DNA of 60,350 nt from Desulfobacteraceae bacterium. Lineage in GTDB: Bacteria; Desulfobacterota; Desulfobacteria; Desulfobacterales; Desulfosalsimonadaceae. Of this stretch, positions 10,270 to 18,756 are shown piece after piece. A program made the position numbers and the translations under genes. Positions within the stretch are counted from its first letter, which is position 1; each line of letters begins with the position of its first letter. The notes beneath the pieces are model-generated. The model saw nothing but the letters and a program-made list of their open reading frames with translations, was not told the origin of the DNA and did no database searches. Location of the stretch: NCBI GenBank assembly GCA_014237465.1, contig JABZFM010000016.1, forward strand, positions 24,001-84,350, read 5' to 3'.

Positions 10270-11115
10270 TCACAACTCAATCACCCGATCAATCACCGCC
10301 CTGCCCTTATCTTCCCGGATACTTGCCGCCGCTACAACGGGATCATGTTCAAAGCATAAAACCCAGTTCTCTTCAAGGGCCCGGGATAAAATTTCATCCT
10401 TTTCATCCATGATGTTTAACGGATGATTATCATACCCCATATGCCAGGCAGTGGGAATATGCGCGGATGTCGGGATTAGATCCGCACAGAAAAAAAGGGA
10501 TTTTTTATCACCTTTAATCAGGGGATGCTGCTGCCCCCGGCTGTGTCCGTCGGTGACGATCAGATCAATGCCGTCAAAAAAATTTTCGATCGGCCCGTTG
10601 ATAAGATGTAAAACCTTTTGTTCCAGAAGCGGCATGAAATTGTCCTGGATATAGCTCGAGAGGTCCCGGACAGAAGGGTTACAGGCCAGTTCCCATTGTG
10701 CCTGCTGAATATGGTAAACGGCATTGGGAAATGTCGGAACGACTTTACCATTGGTAATGGTTGTGGACCCGCCGGCATGATCAAAGTGAAGGTGGGTGAG
10801 GATTACATCGGTGAAATCGTCCACGGTCAATTCAAATGGTGCCAGCCGTTCTGCCATTGAATTGGCCGCAGTCTGAATTCCATAAATTTCGTTAAATCTA
10901 GCCGGAAGCTTATCCCCAATTCCGGTATCAACCAGAATAATTCGGCCATTTCCCCGGATGACCAATGATCTGGCCTGCATGGGAATTCTGTTCGAGTCGT
11001 CGGCAGGAATCTTCTTTTCCCAGAGATTTTTCGGCACCACGCCGAACATGGCGCCGCCATCCAGCAGAAATGAATCCATTACCACTGTAAAACAGTCATA
11101 GCTTCCAAATCGCAT
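10270..11115 (-). CDS. Metallo-beta-lactamase-fold hydrolase
   Basis: A 281-residue protein of the MBL fold. The metal motif HLHFDHAGG (HxHxDH) is visible about 100 residues in, followed by downstream His residues (DGHSRGQQHPL; FEHDP). The closest general types are quorum-quenching or glyoxalase-II-like hydrolases of the YtnP/AttM style. The substrate cannot be read from sequence. I chose the ATG at 11115 over an upstream in-frame TTG because the conserved fold begins there. It lies downstream of a ParA pair on the same strand. Confidence 0.85.
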   Translation of the reverse strand: MRFGSYDCFTVVMDSFLLDGGAMFGVVPKNLWEKKIPADDSNRIPMQARSLVIRGNGRIILVDTGIGDKLPARFNEIYGIQTAANSMAERLAPFELTVDDFTDVILTHLHFDHAGGSTTITNGKVVPTFPNAVYHIQQAQWELACNPSVRDLSSYIQDNFMPLLEQKVLHLINGPIENFFDGIDLIVTDGHSRGQQHPLIKGDKKSLFFCADLIPTSAHIPTAWHMGYDNHPLNIMDEKDEILSRALEENWVLCFEHDPVVAAASIREDKGRAVIDRVIEL

Positions 11116-11148
11116 GGTCTCATGGTCTCTACTTCCCAAAAAACATCT

Positions 11149-11532
11149 TTACAGCTTCTTTTCCTTTAAGGAGCTCAAAATATCTTTTATGGATTCCGGA
11201 TAGTCTTCCGCCTGAATATGCTTAACGACTTTTAATGCGGTTTTACCGATCACCGGGATTTTCCATATATACGGAAGTGTAATTTTAAAATTCAACAAGT
11301 TGGATTCTCCGGAACGGAGACCACCTTCTTTGGCGGCCCGGGTATCCTGATCAGAAATTAACGCATCCATTGAAAATCGGAACTGCAGCCCTGACCGTTT
11401 CCCCGTCCGCTCTTTTTTCGAAGCTTTTTGGGAAGACCTTTTTTTAGAGGCTGCCTTTTTTTCATTTTTTTCCAATCGTTCGACTACTTCAAACGCCCGG
11501 TCAACTTTCTTTTCGTTTTTAATTGCTGCCAT
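11149..11532 (-). CDS. Small basic partner of the ParA-like ATPase, unknown
   Basis: 127 residues. The N-terminal 45 are extremely rich in Lys, Ala and Glu and probably helical or DNA-contacting. The rest is a small domain with no family I recognise. It overlaps the end of the upstream ParA-like gene by 14 bases, so the two are translationally coupled. By analogy with ParA systems lacking ParB, it could be the ATPase partner or cargo adaptor. That role is inference from position and charge. Confidence 0.6.
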   Translation of the reverse strand: MAAIKNEKKVDRAFEVVERLEKNEKKAASKKRSSQKASKKERTGKRSGLQFRFSMDALISDQDTRAAKEGGLRSGESNLLNFKITLPYIWKIPVIGKTALKVVKHIQAEDYPESIKDILSSLKEKKL

Positions 11533-12247
11533 AATTCCCTTTCCCGACTTTAATTATGGTTTTGCATATTGTTTCAATATCTTCGATTGCCCTGTCTACC
11601 TGTTGCGTAAATTTTTTATTTGATTGAACCAGTTGTGCGTACTCAGCAAGGTTTAACCCTCTCCGATTATACTTCTCGTACACGGATCGGGTCGGAAATA
11701 CGACGGGCAGGCATGAAACCTGATGCGGAAGGATATCCTCAAAATAATCAAAACAATTCTGCCGATTCAGGCGGGGATGCGTAAACACGGGAAGAATATG
11801 GAATTGTCCTTTTTTTTCCGGAACCGCCCGAAGAATTTCCTTAATAATCGGATACAAATTATTAATAAAAGCAGACTCATCGTTGGTTGACATCCGCATG
11901 GGGATAACCACCAGATCACAATAGGCACAGGCAAAACGGGTATGCAGTTTGCCGGTACCCTCACCGGGAATGTCCATGATCATCAGTTCATTATAATCGG
12001 ATATGGATTTAATGCCCTGCTGAAAAACCTCTTTCTGGGAACTTGAAATGTGATGAAATGACACTTTACCCGGATCATACCCCATCTCATCACGATCTTC
12101 CCACCAGCCTTTTAATGTGCCCTGGGGATCAAGCTCAACCAATGCAATTGAACCAAATTTCCTGTTCATATAACCGGAAAAAGCAGTGTTGACAGCCAGC
12201 GTACTTTTCCCGGTCCCTCCTTTTGTCTGAACAAAACCGATAATCAT
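11519..12247 (-). CDS. ParA/MinD-family ATPase
   Basis: A 242-residue deviant Walker-A ATPase. KGGTGKST sits at residues 9-16, with the signature Lys at 9. A Walker-B-like MDIPGEG follows. There is no N-terminal helix-turn-helix, so it resembles the short ParA type that positions chromosomes, plasmids or protein clusters. No ParB gene or parS-like repeat is visible nearby; the only coupled partner is the small basic protein downstream. A plasmid origin is not supported, since neighbours are chromosomal. Confidence 0.9.
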   Translation of the reverse strand: MIIGFVQTKGGTGKSTLAVNTAFSGYMNRKFGSIALVELDPQGTLKGWWEDRDEMGYDPGKVSFHHISSSQKEVFQQGIKSISDYNELMIMDIPGEGTGKLHTRFACAYCDLVVIPMRMSTNDESAFINNLYPIIKEILRAVPEKKGQFHILPVFTHPRLNRQNCFDYFEDILPHQVSCLPVVFPTRSVYEKYNRRGLNLAEYAQLVQSNKKFTQQVDRAIEDIETICKTIIKVGKGNYGSN

Positions 12248-12296
12248 AGATCATCTCCGAAAACACGCCATGACGTGATTTATTTCAAATATAAAA

Positions 12297-12410
12297 TTGA
12301 TGTCTCCGTAAAAAGACGAATTTGCGGAGAGTCGTTTATTTAACACATTGAATTCATCAATAGCAAGAGTCAATAAACAACCATTTTTTGACTTTTTACG
12401 AATCCATCAA
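12297..12410. repeat. MITE-like element, TTGATGG/TCGTAAAAAG family, copy 1
   Basis: A 114-base element between parA and the acyl-reductase-like gene. The left end TTGATGTCTCCGTAAAAAG and right end CTTTTTACGAATCCATCAA are inverted repeats of each other with few mismatches. The same ends occur at 23136-23289, 49241-49370 and 50823-50975, and in weaker form at 37377-37517. The internal sequence is short and AT-rich and encodes nothing. Confidence 0.65.
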
Positions 12411-12442
12411 AATTCACTTTTTAAACTTTCGGATGAGCTTTT

Positions 12443-12486
12443 CCTTCAGCCTTCAGCCTTCTACCTTCTACCTTCTACCTTCTACC
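12443..12486. repeat. Tandem 7-base repeat (CCTTCAG/CCTTCTA)
   Basis: Two CCTTCAG units are followed by four CCTTCTA units, running into the stop codon of the adjacent reverse-strand gene. Related purine-rich forms (GGTAGAAGG, GGTGGAAGG) occur near 21800, 24435, 26230 and 41715, always just outside genes. This suggests a dispersed low-complexity intergenic motif. Confidence 0.7.
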
Positions 12487-14584
12487 TGGCCGACCGTTTC
12501 TTTTTCGCAGGGCTCTTGGTCTTGCCTTTTCTGGCCTCTTTTGCCAATCGCGCCACTTCGGCAATATCCGCATCAGAATAAACCCCGTTCACCCCGGATA
12601 TAGCCGCCAGCTTCATACCATGCTTGATACCCAGCTGATAGATTTCCTTGACCTTCTGCCATTCGATTTCCCGGCCAATGGTAAAAATCTCATATCGACC
12701 CTCCAGGGCCAGTACAATGGTTTCCGCCAGGCAGGCATACGCCACTTTCGGGGGAAGTCCGATATCCTTCATCTCAACATTCTCACCGGGAAGAAGGATC
12801 TCGCCCGATTCAATGACGAGGACATCCGGCCGCTTGGCGACATCTTCCGCACTCAGGTCAAGGGGTCTTGCCACATCCGTTATAATACACCCCGGTTTGG
12901 CTTTCATAATGTCAATGACGCTTTTCCCGCCGCCGGCGGATGTTGCTGTCACAATGACATCCATGTCCTCCAGGTACTTGTCCGCCCGGGTCGAAATTTC
13001 AATCTTTGTTTCAGGGGTTTCATCCATGATGGATTCTTTCAGCGCAAGAAGCTTTGAATGCCGGACATCGATCATGTACAGATCGGTAAATGCCATGGCC
13101 AGCAGACGGCAGCAGACAGACCCGATGGCGCCAGTGGCACCCACAACCATTGCATTCCCCTTGAGTTTTTTCCCTTTTTCAATCTTGAGCAGGCCCATTC
13201 GCCGACCGGCATCTGCGGCCGCCCATAATGCGCCTGAGGCGCTGTAGCTGTTCCCGGTGGTAATCGGAATATCCGCAAGTTTGGCCACGGTTTTCCCGGC
13301 ATCACCCACGACTTTTGTAAAAGCACCCAGCCCCATGATCTGGGCACCCAGCCGTTTGGCCATTTTCGCGGCCTGCAGAAGTCTCTTATAAGTAAACTCG
13401 GCACTGTGCGCAAGCATCTGTTTGGGAGTTCCGCCTACAGTGATCAGCCAACCTTCTGCCTCAACACCGGTGGGAGATTTGATTCCCGTCATCTTGGAAT
13501 ACACAAACGGCGGAGAATAGGCAATGATCTTCTCCACCGCATCCATAAACCCGGCCGGTGCATATCGGGATGCCAGCTGAATGGTCGGGTCCTTTTTCAA
13601 CTGTTCCTGGGAAAGTGGATGAATGACAAACGCAAAACGGTTCACCCGCCGGAATTCACCCTGGGGATAAATAACTCTGGGATCCAGGTTATGCTCACTG
13701 ATGACTTCAAGCAGATCATCTTCACTGACTTCATCCAGGGAAAGGTCCAGGGCAGCGGAAATCATGGCCTCCAGTACATTAAAACCGACAACCTGCTCCA
13801 GAATTTTCGGGGTACAGTCAATAATAACATCAACCCCACGTTCCTGCAGAAACTGAATGCGGTCTTCATAGACGGTTGCCGTAATAATTGTTTTCCCGCC
13901 CAGTTCCTCAAGACCGCAGCCTTTCAGGTAATCATAAAAATCATAACTCGGCACAACGATAATGTTCGCCTTTTGAATGGCCTTGCGGCGAATATAGTCA
14001 TTCCATTGCCGTAGCGGCATGGCGGATGTGGCTAAACGTTTGCTGGGCACCCACTCCAGGATATCATGGACACCTTTGGCATACATTTTTAGGTCATCAA
14101 TTGAATTTAAAAACTTGGGAATGCCGTTTTCAAATAATGGATCCGCAAACGTCAAATTGTCCGTGTACTCGGAAATAACCTTTGCGATATTATAATTCAG
14201 GAGACCGGACAGGAAGAGTACTTTTGTGTGATTGAAATAATTGTTTCCGAACTTGAATTGCAGGTGGCGAATGGCCCACTCAAAAGATACCCGGCGCAGC
14301 TTCTCTCCAGTGGTTACCGGTGATGTTATCCGGGAGTTCAGCATTTCAACCTTTTTCGCCTGTTTCTCCATGGAACGGCTGGAACCGATCGCGTAGTTAA
14401 AATTCAATCCACCCAGACTGATTGCGTCTGCTTCAGAATTCCACTGTTCCATCAGGTCCGCGGTAACTCCGACATCCCCGTCTGCGCCGACCCGCTTAAC
14501 ATTAAACTCCTGACCCATAAATTCTGCAACAAACTCATAATCATCTTTACTGTTGCCTAGACTGATACTGACAATTTGCTTCAC
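12482..14584 (-). CDS. Two-part protein with a C-terminal acyl-ACP-reductase-like domain
   Basis: 700 residues. Residues about 317-660 resemble the cyanobacterial long-chain acyl-ACP reductase (AAR). They show the opening FAFVIHPLS, TGNSYSASGALWAA, the NAD(P)-binding VVGATGAIGSVCCRLLA (481-497), and YACLAETIVLALEGRYEIF. Cys618 there aligns with the AAR catalytic Cys294. AAR makes fatty aldehydes from acyl-ACP. The N-terminal 310 residues are unfamiliar, and a Lys-rich tail closes the protein. The start is GTG with GGAGGAGG upstream. A short ferredoxin gene lies just upstream on the same strand. The homology is from memory of the family; substrate and direction are inferred. Confidence 0.75.
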   Translation of the reverse strand: MKQIVSISLGNSKDDYEFVAEFMGQEFNVKRVGADGDVGVTADLMEQWNSEADAISLGGLNFNYAIGSSRSMEKQAKKVEMLNSRITSPVTTGEKLRRVSFEWAIRHLQFKFGNNYFNHTKVLFLSGLLNYNIAKVISEYTDNLTFADPLFENGIPKFLNSIDDLKMYAKGVHDILEWVPSKRLATSAMPLRQWNDYIRRKAIQKANIIVVPSYDFYDYLKGCGLEELGGKTIITATVYEDRIQFLQERGVDVIIDCTPKILEQVVGFNVLEAMISAALDLSLDEVSEDDLLEVISEHNLDPRVIYPQGEFRRVNRFAFVIHPLSQEQLKKDPTIQLASRYAPAGFMDAVEKIIAYSPPFVYSKMTGIKSPTGVEAEGWLITVGGTPKQMLAHSAEFTYKRLLQAAKMAKRLGAQIMGLGAFTKVVGDAGKTVAKLADIPITTGNSYSASGALWAAADAGRRMGLLKIEKGKKLKGNAMVVGATGAIGSVCCRLLAMAFTDLYMIDVRHSKLLALKESIMDETPETKIEISTRADKYLEDMDVIVTATSAGGGKSVIDIMKAKPGCIITDVARPLDLSAEDVAKRPDVLVIESGEILLPGENVEMKDIGLPPKVAYACLAETIVLALEGRYEIFTIGREIEWQKVKEIYQLGIKHGMKLAAISGVNGVYSDADIAEVARLAKEARKGKTKSPAKKKRSAR

Positions 14585-14598
14585 GGCCTCCTCCTATG

Positions 14599-14853
14599 CT
14601 AATTACTTGATCCATTATTTCGAATGGCGTCTGCAGGACAAACATCCATTGCTTCTTTACATAATAATTCTTCTGATTCAGTTTCCGGCTGTTTATATAT
14701 ATAATTATGGCCAACAGCCAACTCCTCGTCCGTATTTTCCATGAAATTCTCCGGCGCGATTACGGCACAAAGCGCACACCCGATACAAGACTTTGTTATA
14801 TAATATTTTCCCGGAACATTTTCGGCAAATCCTTCAATCTGATCAGACATCAA
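14599..14853 (-). CDS. Single-cluster [4Fe-4S] ferredoxin
   Basis: 84 residues. CIGCALC (about residues 17-23) and a C-terminal CP in AMDVCPADAI supply four cluster ligands; an extra Cys in LLCKEA may form a disulfide or be unused. It resembles the one-cluster ferredoxins of Desulfovibrio and Thermotoga. The stop lies 14 bases before the acyl-reductase-like gene, so the two are likely co-transcribed. The ferredoxin could serve that enzyme or be a general low-potential carrier. Confidence 0.88.
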   Translation of the reverse strand: MMSDQIEGFAENVPGKYYITKSCIGCALCAVIAPENFMENTDEELAVGHNYIYKQPETESEELLCKEAMDVCPADAIRNNGSSN

Positions 14854-14943
14854 ACCCCTATCTCCAAATTATACCGCCGATGAAATTAACAGATGCGACA
14901 GACCTTGCATCAAAAAAAATCATTTACTTGATAAGTAGTCATC

Positions 14944-14999
14944 CCGGACAAGTAAAACCGGACAAGTAAAACCGGACAAGTAAAATCGGACAAGTAAAA
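14944..14999. repeat. Four tandem 14-base repeats (CCGGACAAGTAAAA)
   Basis: Four head-to-tail units of CCGGACAAGTAAAA, the last with C to T at its first base, lie upstream of the ferredoxin gene in a 290-base gap shared with glpK. The exact iteration could be a set of regulator sites or recent slippage. No promoter was confidently placed next to it. Confidence 0.85.
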
Positions 15000-15145
15000 A
15001 TGGTGTTCACGCCCATGAAAATTGTTTTTGAGCGAACTGCATATATAAAAAATCATATGGAATAAAAAAGTTTAAGTCAATACCACTATTTAGATATCGT
15101 GTCAAATAGAAAAAGTTTACGTTTCCGTTAAGTTTCAAGAAGTTA

Positions 15146-16648
15146 TCAGGAATAACTCCGGTGGACCGCTTTCATCCAACCGTCATAGAGTTCCTGGCGC
15201 TTTTGTTCCGGCATTTTTCCCTCCCATTTTTTATCCACCGCCCAATGCCTTTTCAGTTCAGACTGATCTTTCCAGAACCCCACGGCAAGACCCGCGGCAT
15301 ATGCCGCGCCCAGGACGGATGTTTCACGGTTTTCAGGACAGATCACCGGGATATCGAGAATATCCGCCTGAAATTGCATCAGCAGCTCGTTGCCGACCAT
15401 TCCACCGTCAACTTTCAATGCGGTCAGGTGAATCCCAGAGTCTTTTTCCATAGCCTCAAAAATTTCCCTGGCCTGGTATGCGCTTGCCTCAATTACTGAG
15501 CGGGCGATATGCCCCTTGTGAATGTAGTGTGTCAGGCCGGTAATCAATCCCCTGGCATCGCTGCGCCAGTGGGGGGCAAAAAGACCCGAAAAGGCCGGGA
15601 CAAAATAAATCCCCCCGTTATCTTCAACCGTCATTGCAAGGTCTTCGATATCATGAGATTCCTTTATCAACCCCAGGTTATCCCTAAACCACTGAACAAG
15701 TGACCCGGCAATGGCAATCGATCCTTCCAGGGCATACACGGTCGGCTGATCGCCGATTTTATAGCCAACGGTTGTCAGAAGACCAAATTTTGACTGCACA
15801 CTCTTTTCACCGGTATTTAAAAGCATAAAACAACCGGTGCCATATGTATTCTTTGCTTCTCCGGGGGTAAAACAAGTCTGTCCGAAAAGCGCTGCCTGCT
15901 GATCGCCCAGATCACCGGAAACCGGTATTTCATCTCCGAATACCCCGGTCGACTTGGTATAGCCATAAACTTCACTGGATGATCTGATTTCCGGAAGCAT
16001 CTGCCTGGGGATACCCATGATCTTCAGCATATCCGGGTCCCAGTCAAGCGTTTCAAGATTCATGAGCATGGTCCGGCTGGCATTTGTCACATCCGTTGTA
16101 TGCACACCGCCGTCCGGACCGCCGGTCAGCCACCAGATCAGCCAGGTGTCCATATTGCCGAAAAGTGCCTCTCCTTTTTCGACTGCCTGCTTTACGCCTT
16201 TTATATTTTCAATTATCCATTTGATTTTGGGACCGGAAAAATACGTCGCCAGCGGTAATCCGACTTTCTTACGAAAACAATCCATATTACCGTTAACTGC
16301 AAGATTTTTGCACAGCTCTTCCGTGCGGGTATCCTGCCAGACAATGGCATTATAATAAGGTTGTCCGGTTGCGGGGTTCCAGACAACGGATGTTTCCCGC
16401 TGATTGGTAATCCCGATCCCGGAAAGCTGGTCCCTGTTGATGGCCGCTTTCTGAAGTCCGACTTTGATGACGTCATTGACCCGATCACGGATTTCCATGG
16501 GGTCATGTTCCACCCAGCCGGGTCTGGGATAAATCTGCCGGTGTTCCAGCTGATGCCTGGATACTATATCCCCGTGATAATTAAAGATAAAAAATCGTGA
16601 ACTGGTTGTCCCCTGGTCGATCGCACCAACATATTTCTCAGTTGTCAT
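15146..16648 (-). CDS. glpK: Glycerol kinase
   Basis: A 500-residue FGGY kinase that makes glycerol 3-phosphate from glycerol and ATP. Visible signatures are the start [33 protein letters not shown], and the C-terminal [20 protein letters not shown]. Length matches GlpK. AAGGAGGGG precedes the ATG at 16648. There is no glpF, glpD or glpR next to it, so it appears as a single-gene unit, feeding either glycerol use or lipid synthesis. Confidence 0.97.
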   Translation of the reverse strand: MTTEKYVGAIDQGTTSSRFFIFNYHGDIVSRHQLEHRQIYPRPGWVEHDPMEIRDRVNDVIKVGLQKAAINRDQLSGIGITNQRETSVVWNPATGQPYYNAIVWQDTRTEELCKNLAVNGNMDCFRKKVGLPLATYFSGPKIKWIIENIKGVKQAVEKGEALFGNMDTWLIWWLTGGPDGGVHTTDVTNASRTMLMNLETLDWDPDMLKIMGIPRQMLPEIRSSSEVYGYTKSTGVFGDEIPVSGDLGDQQAALFGQTCFTPGEAKNTYGTGCFMLLNTGEKSVQSKFGLLTTVGYKIGDQPTVYALEGSIAIAGSLVQWFRDNLGLIKESHDIEDLAMTVEDNGGIYFVPAFSGLFAPHWRSDARGLITGLTHYIHKGHIARSVIEASAYQAREIFEAMEKDSGIHLTALKVDGGMVGNELLMQFQADILDIPVICPENRETSVLGAAYAAGLAVGFWKDQSELKRHWAVDKKWEGKMPEQKRQELYDGWMKAVHRSYS

Positions 16649-16888
16649 GCGCTATCCCCTCCTTTAATCCGTTATTATCAATCTGAAGATTTTTTATTTT
16701 TTCTAACCTCTTAAATTTACATATCAGTTAAAAAGCGTAAAGTTTTTTTGTAACTAATTTTCCCGCACACACGACTTTATAACTTAAAGGGCCTTTTGTG
16801 AACCCTAAAAAATTATTTAGGAATTGTCTGTTTCAAAAATCAGACGAATGATTTATAAATTTTAAAACTAATAATCGGAGATAAAACC

Positions 16889-17509
16889 ATGAAAAAGACC
16901 ATATCAATTTCTTTAATAATGCTGCTGACCTTTATTCTAATCGGCACTACACCGGCTGAAACGCCATTGGGAGTGGATGATGAAGCGCCCAAATATTCAA
17001 ACGGACATTGTCAGGGCATGCGTCATAAAGGTTCCGGAATGTCGAATGGCCCCGAACATTTTACCGGACATCTTAAGGGAATCGGCGGGATCACACTTAA
17101 AAAACTGATGCACATGGATCTTTCAGATGGCCAGAAAAAAGATGTTGCCAATATTCTGGCTGCCTATCGTGATGACAGCCGTAAAATGGCTGACCAGCTG
17201 ATGGAGGCCAAAAAAGCATTTTTTGAGACCATTTCCTCAAAAAAAGCCTATGATGAATCAGCCGTTCGCCAGTCCTTTAAACAAATGTCCGCAATTATGG
17301 AAAACCTTGTGGTCCTGAAAACAAAAATAATGTCCGAACTGAAACCGGTATTGAGCAAGGACCAGTTAAAAAATTTAATGGCGCATCATCCAAAAAAATC
17401 TGATAAAATGGATAAAATGAAGCAAATGAAAAAACAACGCAATGTGAATCGTGCCATGATGGACACCTGGATCAACACGTATGCGGACACCCCAAATAGT
17501 GGCCAGTAA
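16889..17509 (+). CDS. Spy/CpxP-like periplasmic protein
   Basis: A 206-residue exported protein: signal peptide of about 23 residues ending near TPAET, then a His/Met-rich stretch (NGHCQGMRHKGSGM), and a helical core with LTxxQ-like motifs (LSDGQKKDV, LSKDQLKNL). This matches the Spy/CpxP/ZraP group of periplasmic chaperones and metal-responsive proteins. The tail is Lys/Met-rich. It lies 320 bases before the sigma-factor cassette and could be one of its targets; that is inference. The Met/His-rich segments suggest metal contact. Confidence 0.8.
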   Translation: MKKTISISLIMLLTFILIGTTPAETPLGVDDEAPKYSNGHCQGMRHKGSGMSNGPEHFTGHLKGIGGITLKKLMHMDLSDGQKKDVANILAAYRDDSRKMADQLMEAKKAFFETISSKKAYDESAVRQSFKQMSAIMENLVVLKTKIMSELKPVLSKDQLKNLMAHHPKKSDKMDKMKQMKKQRNVNRAMMDTWINTYADTPNSGQ

Positions 17510-17540
17510 ACAACAGGCGAAAGGGCGGTCGCTCTTTTTA

Positions 17541-17722
17541 ATGCGTAGGCCGGAATAACAGGGTCTTGAAAAACGTCATGAGCGCAGGCAAGACAAGGCA
17601 AAATTCAGCGAAAAAACGGAGTTTATGTTTTATAAATAAGAATTTTGAGCCGAATTTTAACGCCGTATGGCCAAGCGCAATAGTTTTTCAACACCCTGTT
17701 AGCTCGTTGAGCATAATCCGGC
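17541..17722. repeat. Palindromic repeat (REP-like) split by an insertion
   Basis: The outer parts, ATGCGTAGGCCGGAA and GCTCGTTGAGCATAATCCGGC, together match the intact palindromic unit at 24493-24532 (ATGCGTAGGCCGGATTAGCT onward). Here the unit is interrupted at its central TA by the 142-base element at 17558-17699, leaving TA on both sides. It gives a filled site and an empty site in one window. Confidence 0.85.
17558..17699. mobile_element. MITE-like insertion with TA target duplication
   Basis: A 142-base element with terminal inverted repeats ACAGGGTCTTGAAAAAC and (other strand) ACAGGGTGTTGAAAAAC, flanked by TA at 17556-17557 and 17700-17701. The host palindrome is otherwise continuous across it. 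It is non-coding, so it would need a transposase acting in trans. The TA duplication fits the IS630/Tc1-mariner group. Confidence 0.85.
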
Positions 17723-17828
17723 TTATGTCAGGTGTCATCGGATGTCGCTTCGCTCCGATAAATTTAATATTTTTTGTCTGAGCCGAAGGCGAATACCTTA
17801 ATTCTTAATTTTCAATTCCTAATTCTTA

Positions 17829-18419
17829 ATGCCGAGTTCGACCCATAAAATCAATGACTCAGACATTATTCATCGAATTATCGGCGGAAATGTTAATGCG
17901 TTTGAAATTATATTGGATAAATATAAAAAATATGTTTTTACAATTGTAAAGCGTCATGTTCCCGAAGCGTATATTGAAGACACTGTACAGGATGTTTTTA
18001 TCAGAGTATATAAAGCATTGCCGGGATTTGACAACCGGAGCAGTTTTAAACACTGGATGACGTCAATCACCATCAGAACCTGTTATGATCTTTTACGGAA
18101 AAAATACAGGTCAAAAGAAATCACCATCAGTTCCCTGGCAGGCAATGATCAGGAAGCATTTGAAAAAAAGTTATCCGAACAGGCAAAAGCTGATTATTAC
18201 GGGAACCACGCCCAAAAAGAGACAAAAGAGATGCTGGCATGGGCGCTGGCCCGGTTAACCCCGGAGAACAAAATGCTGATTGAGCTGATTTACCTTGAAG
18301 GGTATACAATCAAAGAAGCCGCTGAACTGCTGGGATGGAGCGTGGCAAATGTTAAAGTCCGCACCTTCAGGTGCCGGAAACAACTCAACACCATTTTAAC
18401 TAATTTAATTGAAGCCTGA
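17829..18419 (+). CDS. ECF-type RNA polymerase sigma factor
   Basis: 196 residues with sigma region 2 (AFEIILDKYKKYVFTIVKRHV ... EDTVQDVFIRVYKALPGF) and region 4 (ALARLTPENKMLIELIYLEGYTIKEAAELLGWSVANVKVRTFRCRKQL, split here by function). There is no N-terminal region 1, as expected for an extracytoplasmic-function sigma factor. The next gene, a single-pass membrane protein, starts at or just after the stop, and a periplasmic sensor-like protein follows: a sigma/anti-sigma/sensor arrangement like the cnr metal-resistance set. Confidence 0.92.
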   Translation: MPSSTHKINDSDIIHRIIGGNVNAFEIILDKYKKYVFTIVKRHVPEAYIEDTVQDVFIRVYKALPGFDNRSSFKHWMTSITIRTCYDLLRKKYRSKEITISSLAGNDQEAFEKKLSEQAKADYYGNHAQKETKEMLAWALARLTPENKMLIELIYLEGYTIKEAAELLGWSVANVKVRTFRCRKQLNTILTNLIEA

Positions 18420-18426
18420 ATTTAAC

Positions 18427-18744
18427 ATGAAGCCTTTAGACGACAACAAACTAAAGCAAAAACTTATTGACGCCTACTGGAGTGATCCTGAGATTGATAT
18501 AAATCCCGTTTGGCAGCAGAACATGATGCGCAAAATTCGTGGAATCGGACCGTTGAAACAGGATATATCCACTGGCCTTTCCTTCCAGGAGCTGGTTTGG
18601 AAAATAGCTCCCGCCCTGTGTCTTTTACTGGTTATTCTCATCACCGGGATGTTCTCAATGGATTTATCCTTTGAAACCCTTATAAATGAGTCTTTCATCG
18701 ATGACCCGGTGGTCATCATCTATAATGGCATCTTCTGGGGGTAA
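18427..18744 (+). CDS. Putative anti-sigma factor, single-pass membrane protein
   Basis: 105 residues from the ATG at 18427. An in-frame TTG at 18409 overlapping the sigma stop would add six. A cytoplasmic N-terminal part of about 60 residues is followed by one membrane helix (IAPALCLLLVILITGMFSM) and a short outer tail. No classical zinc anti-sigma motif is visible. The role as anti-sigma factor is inferred from its place between the sigma factor and the sensor-like gene and from its topology, as for CnrY-like proteins. Confidence 0.65.
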   Translation: MKPLDDNKLKQKLIDAYWSDPEIDINPVWQQNMMRKIRGIGPLKQDISTGLSFQELVWKIAPALCLLLVILITGMFSMDLSFETLINESFIDDPVVIIYNGIFWG

Positions 18745-18756
18745 CCCGAACTTCTC

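Noticed and set aside
10270-12247. ParA and its neighbours as a plasmid partition region
   Set aside because: No parB, replication gene or iterons; all surroundings are chromosomal housekeeping or metabolic genes.
13406-14014. A long open frame opposite the acyl-reductase-like gene
   Set aside because: It lies wholly in the shadow of a well-supported gene, has no recognisable domain and no ribosome-binding site.
14944-14999. CRISPR array
   Set aside because: The four repeats are directly adjacent 14-mers without spacers, and no cas genes are present.
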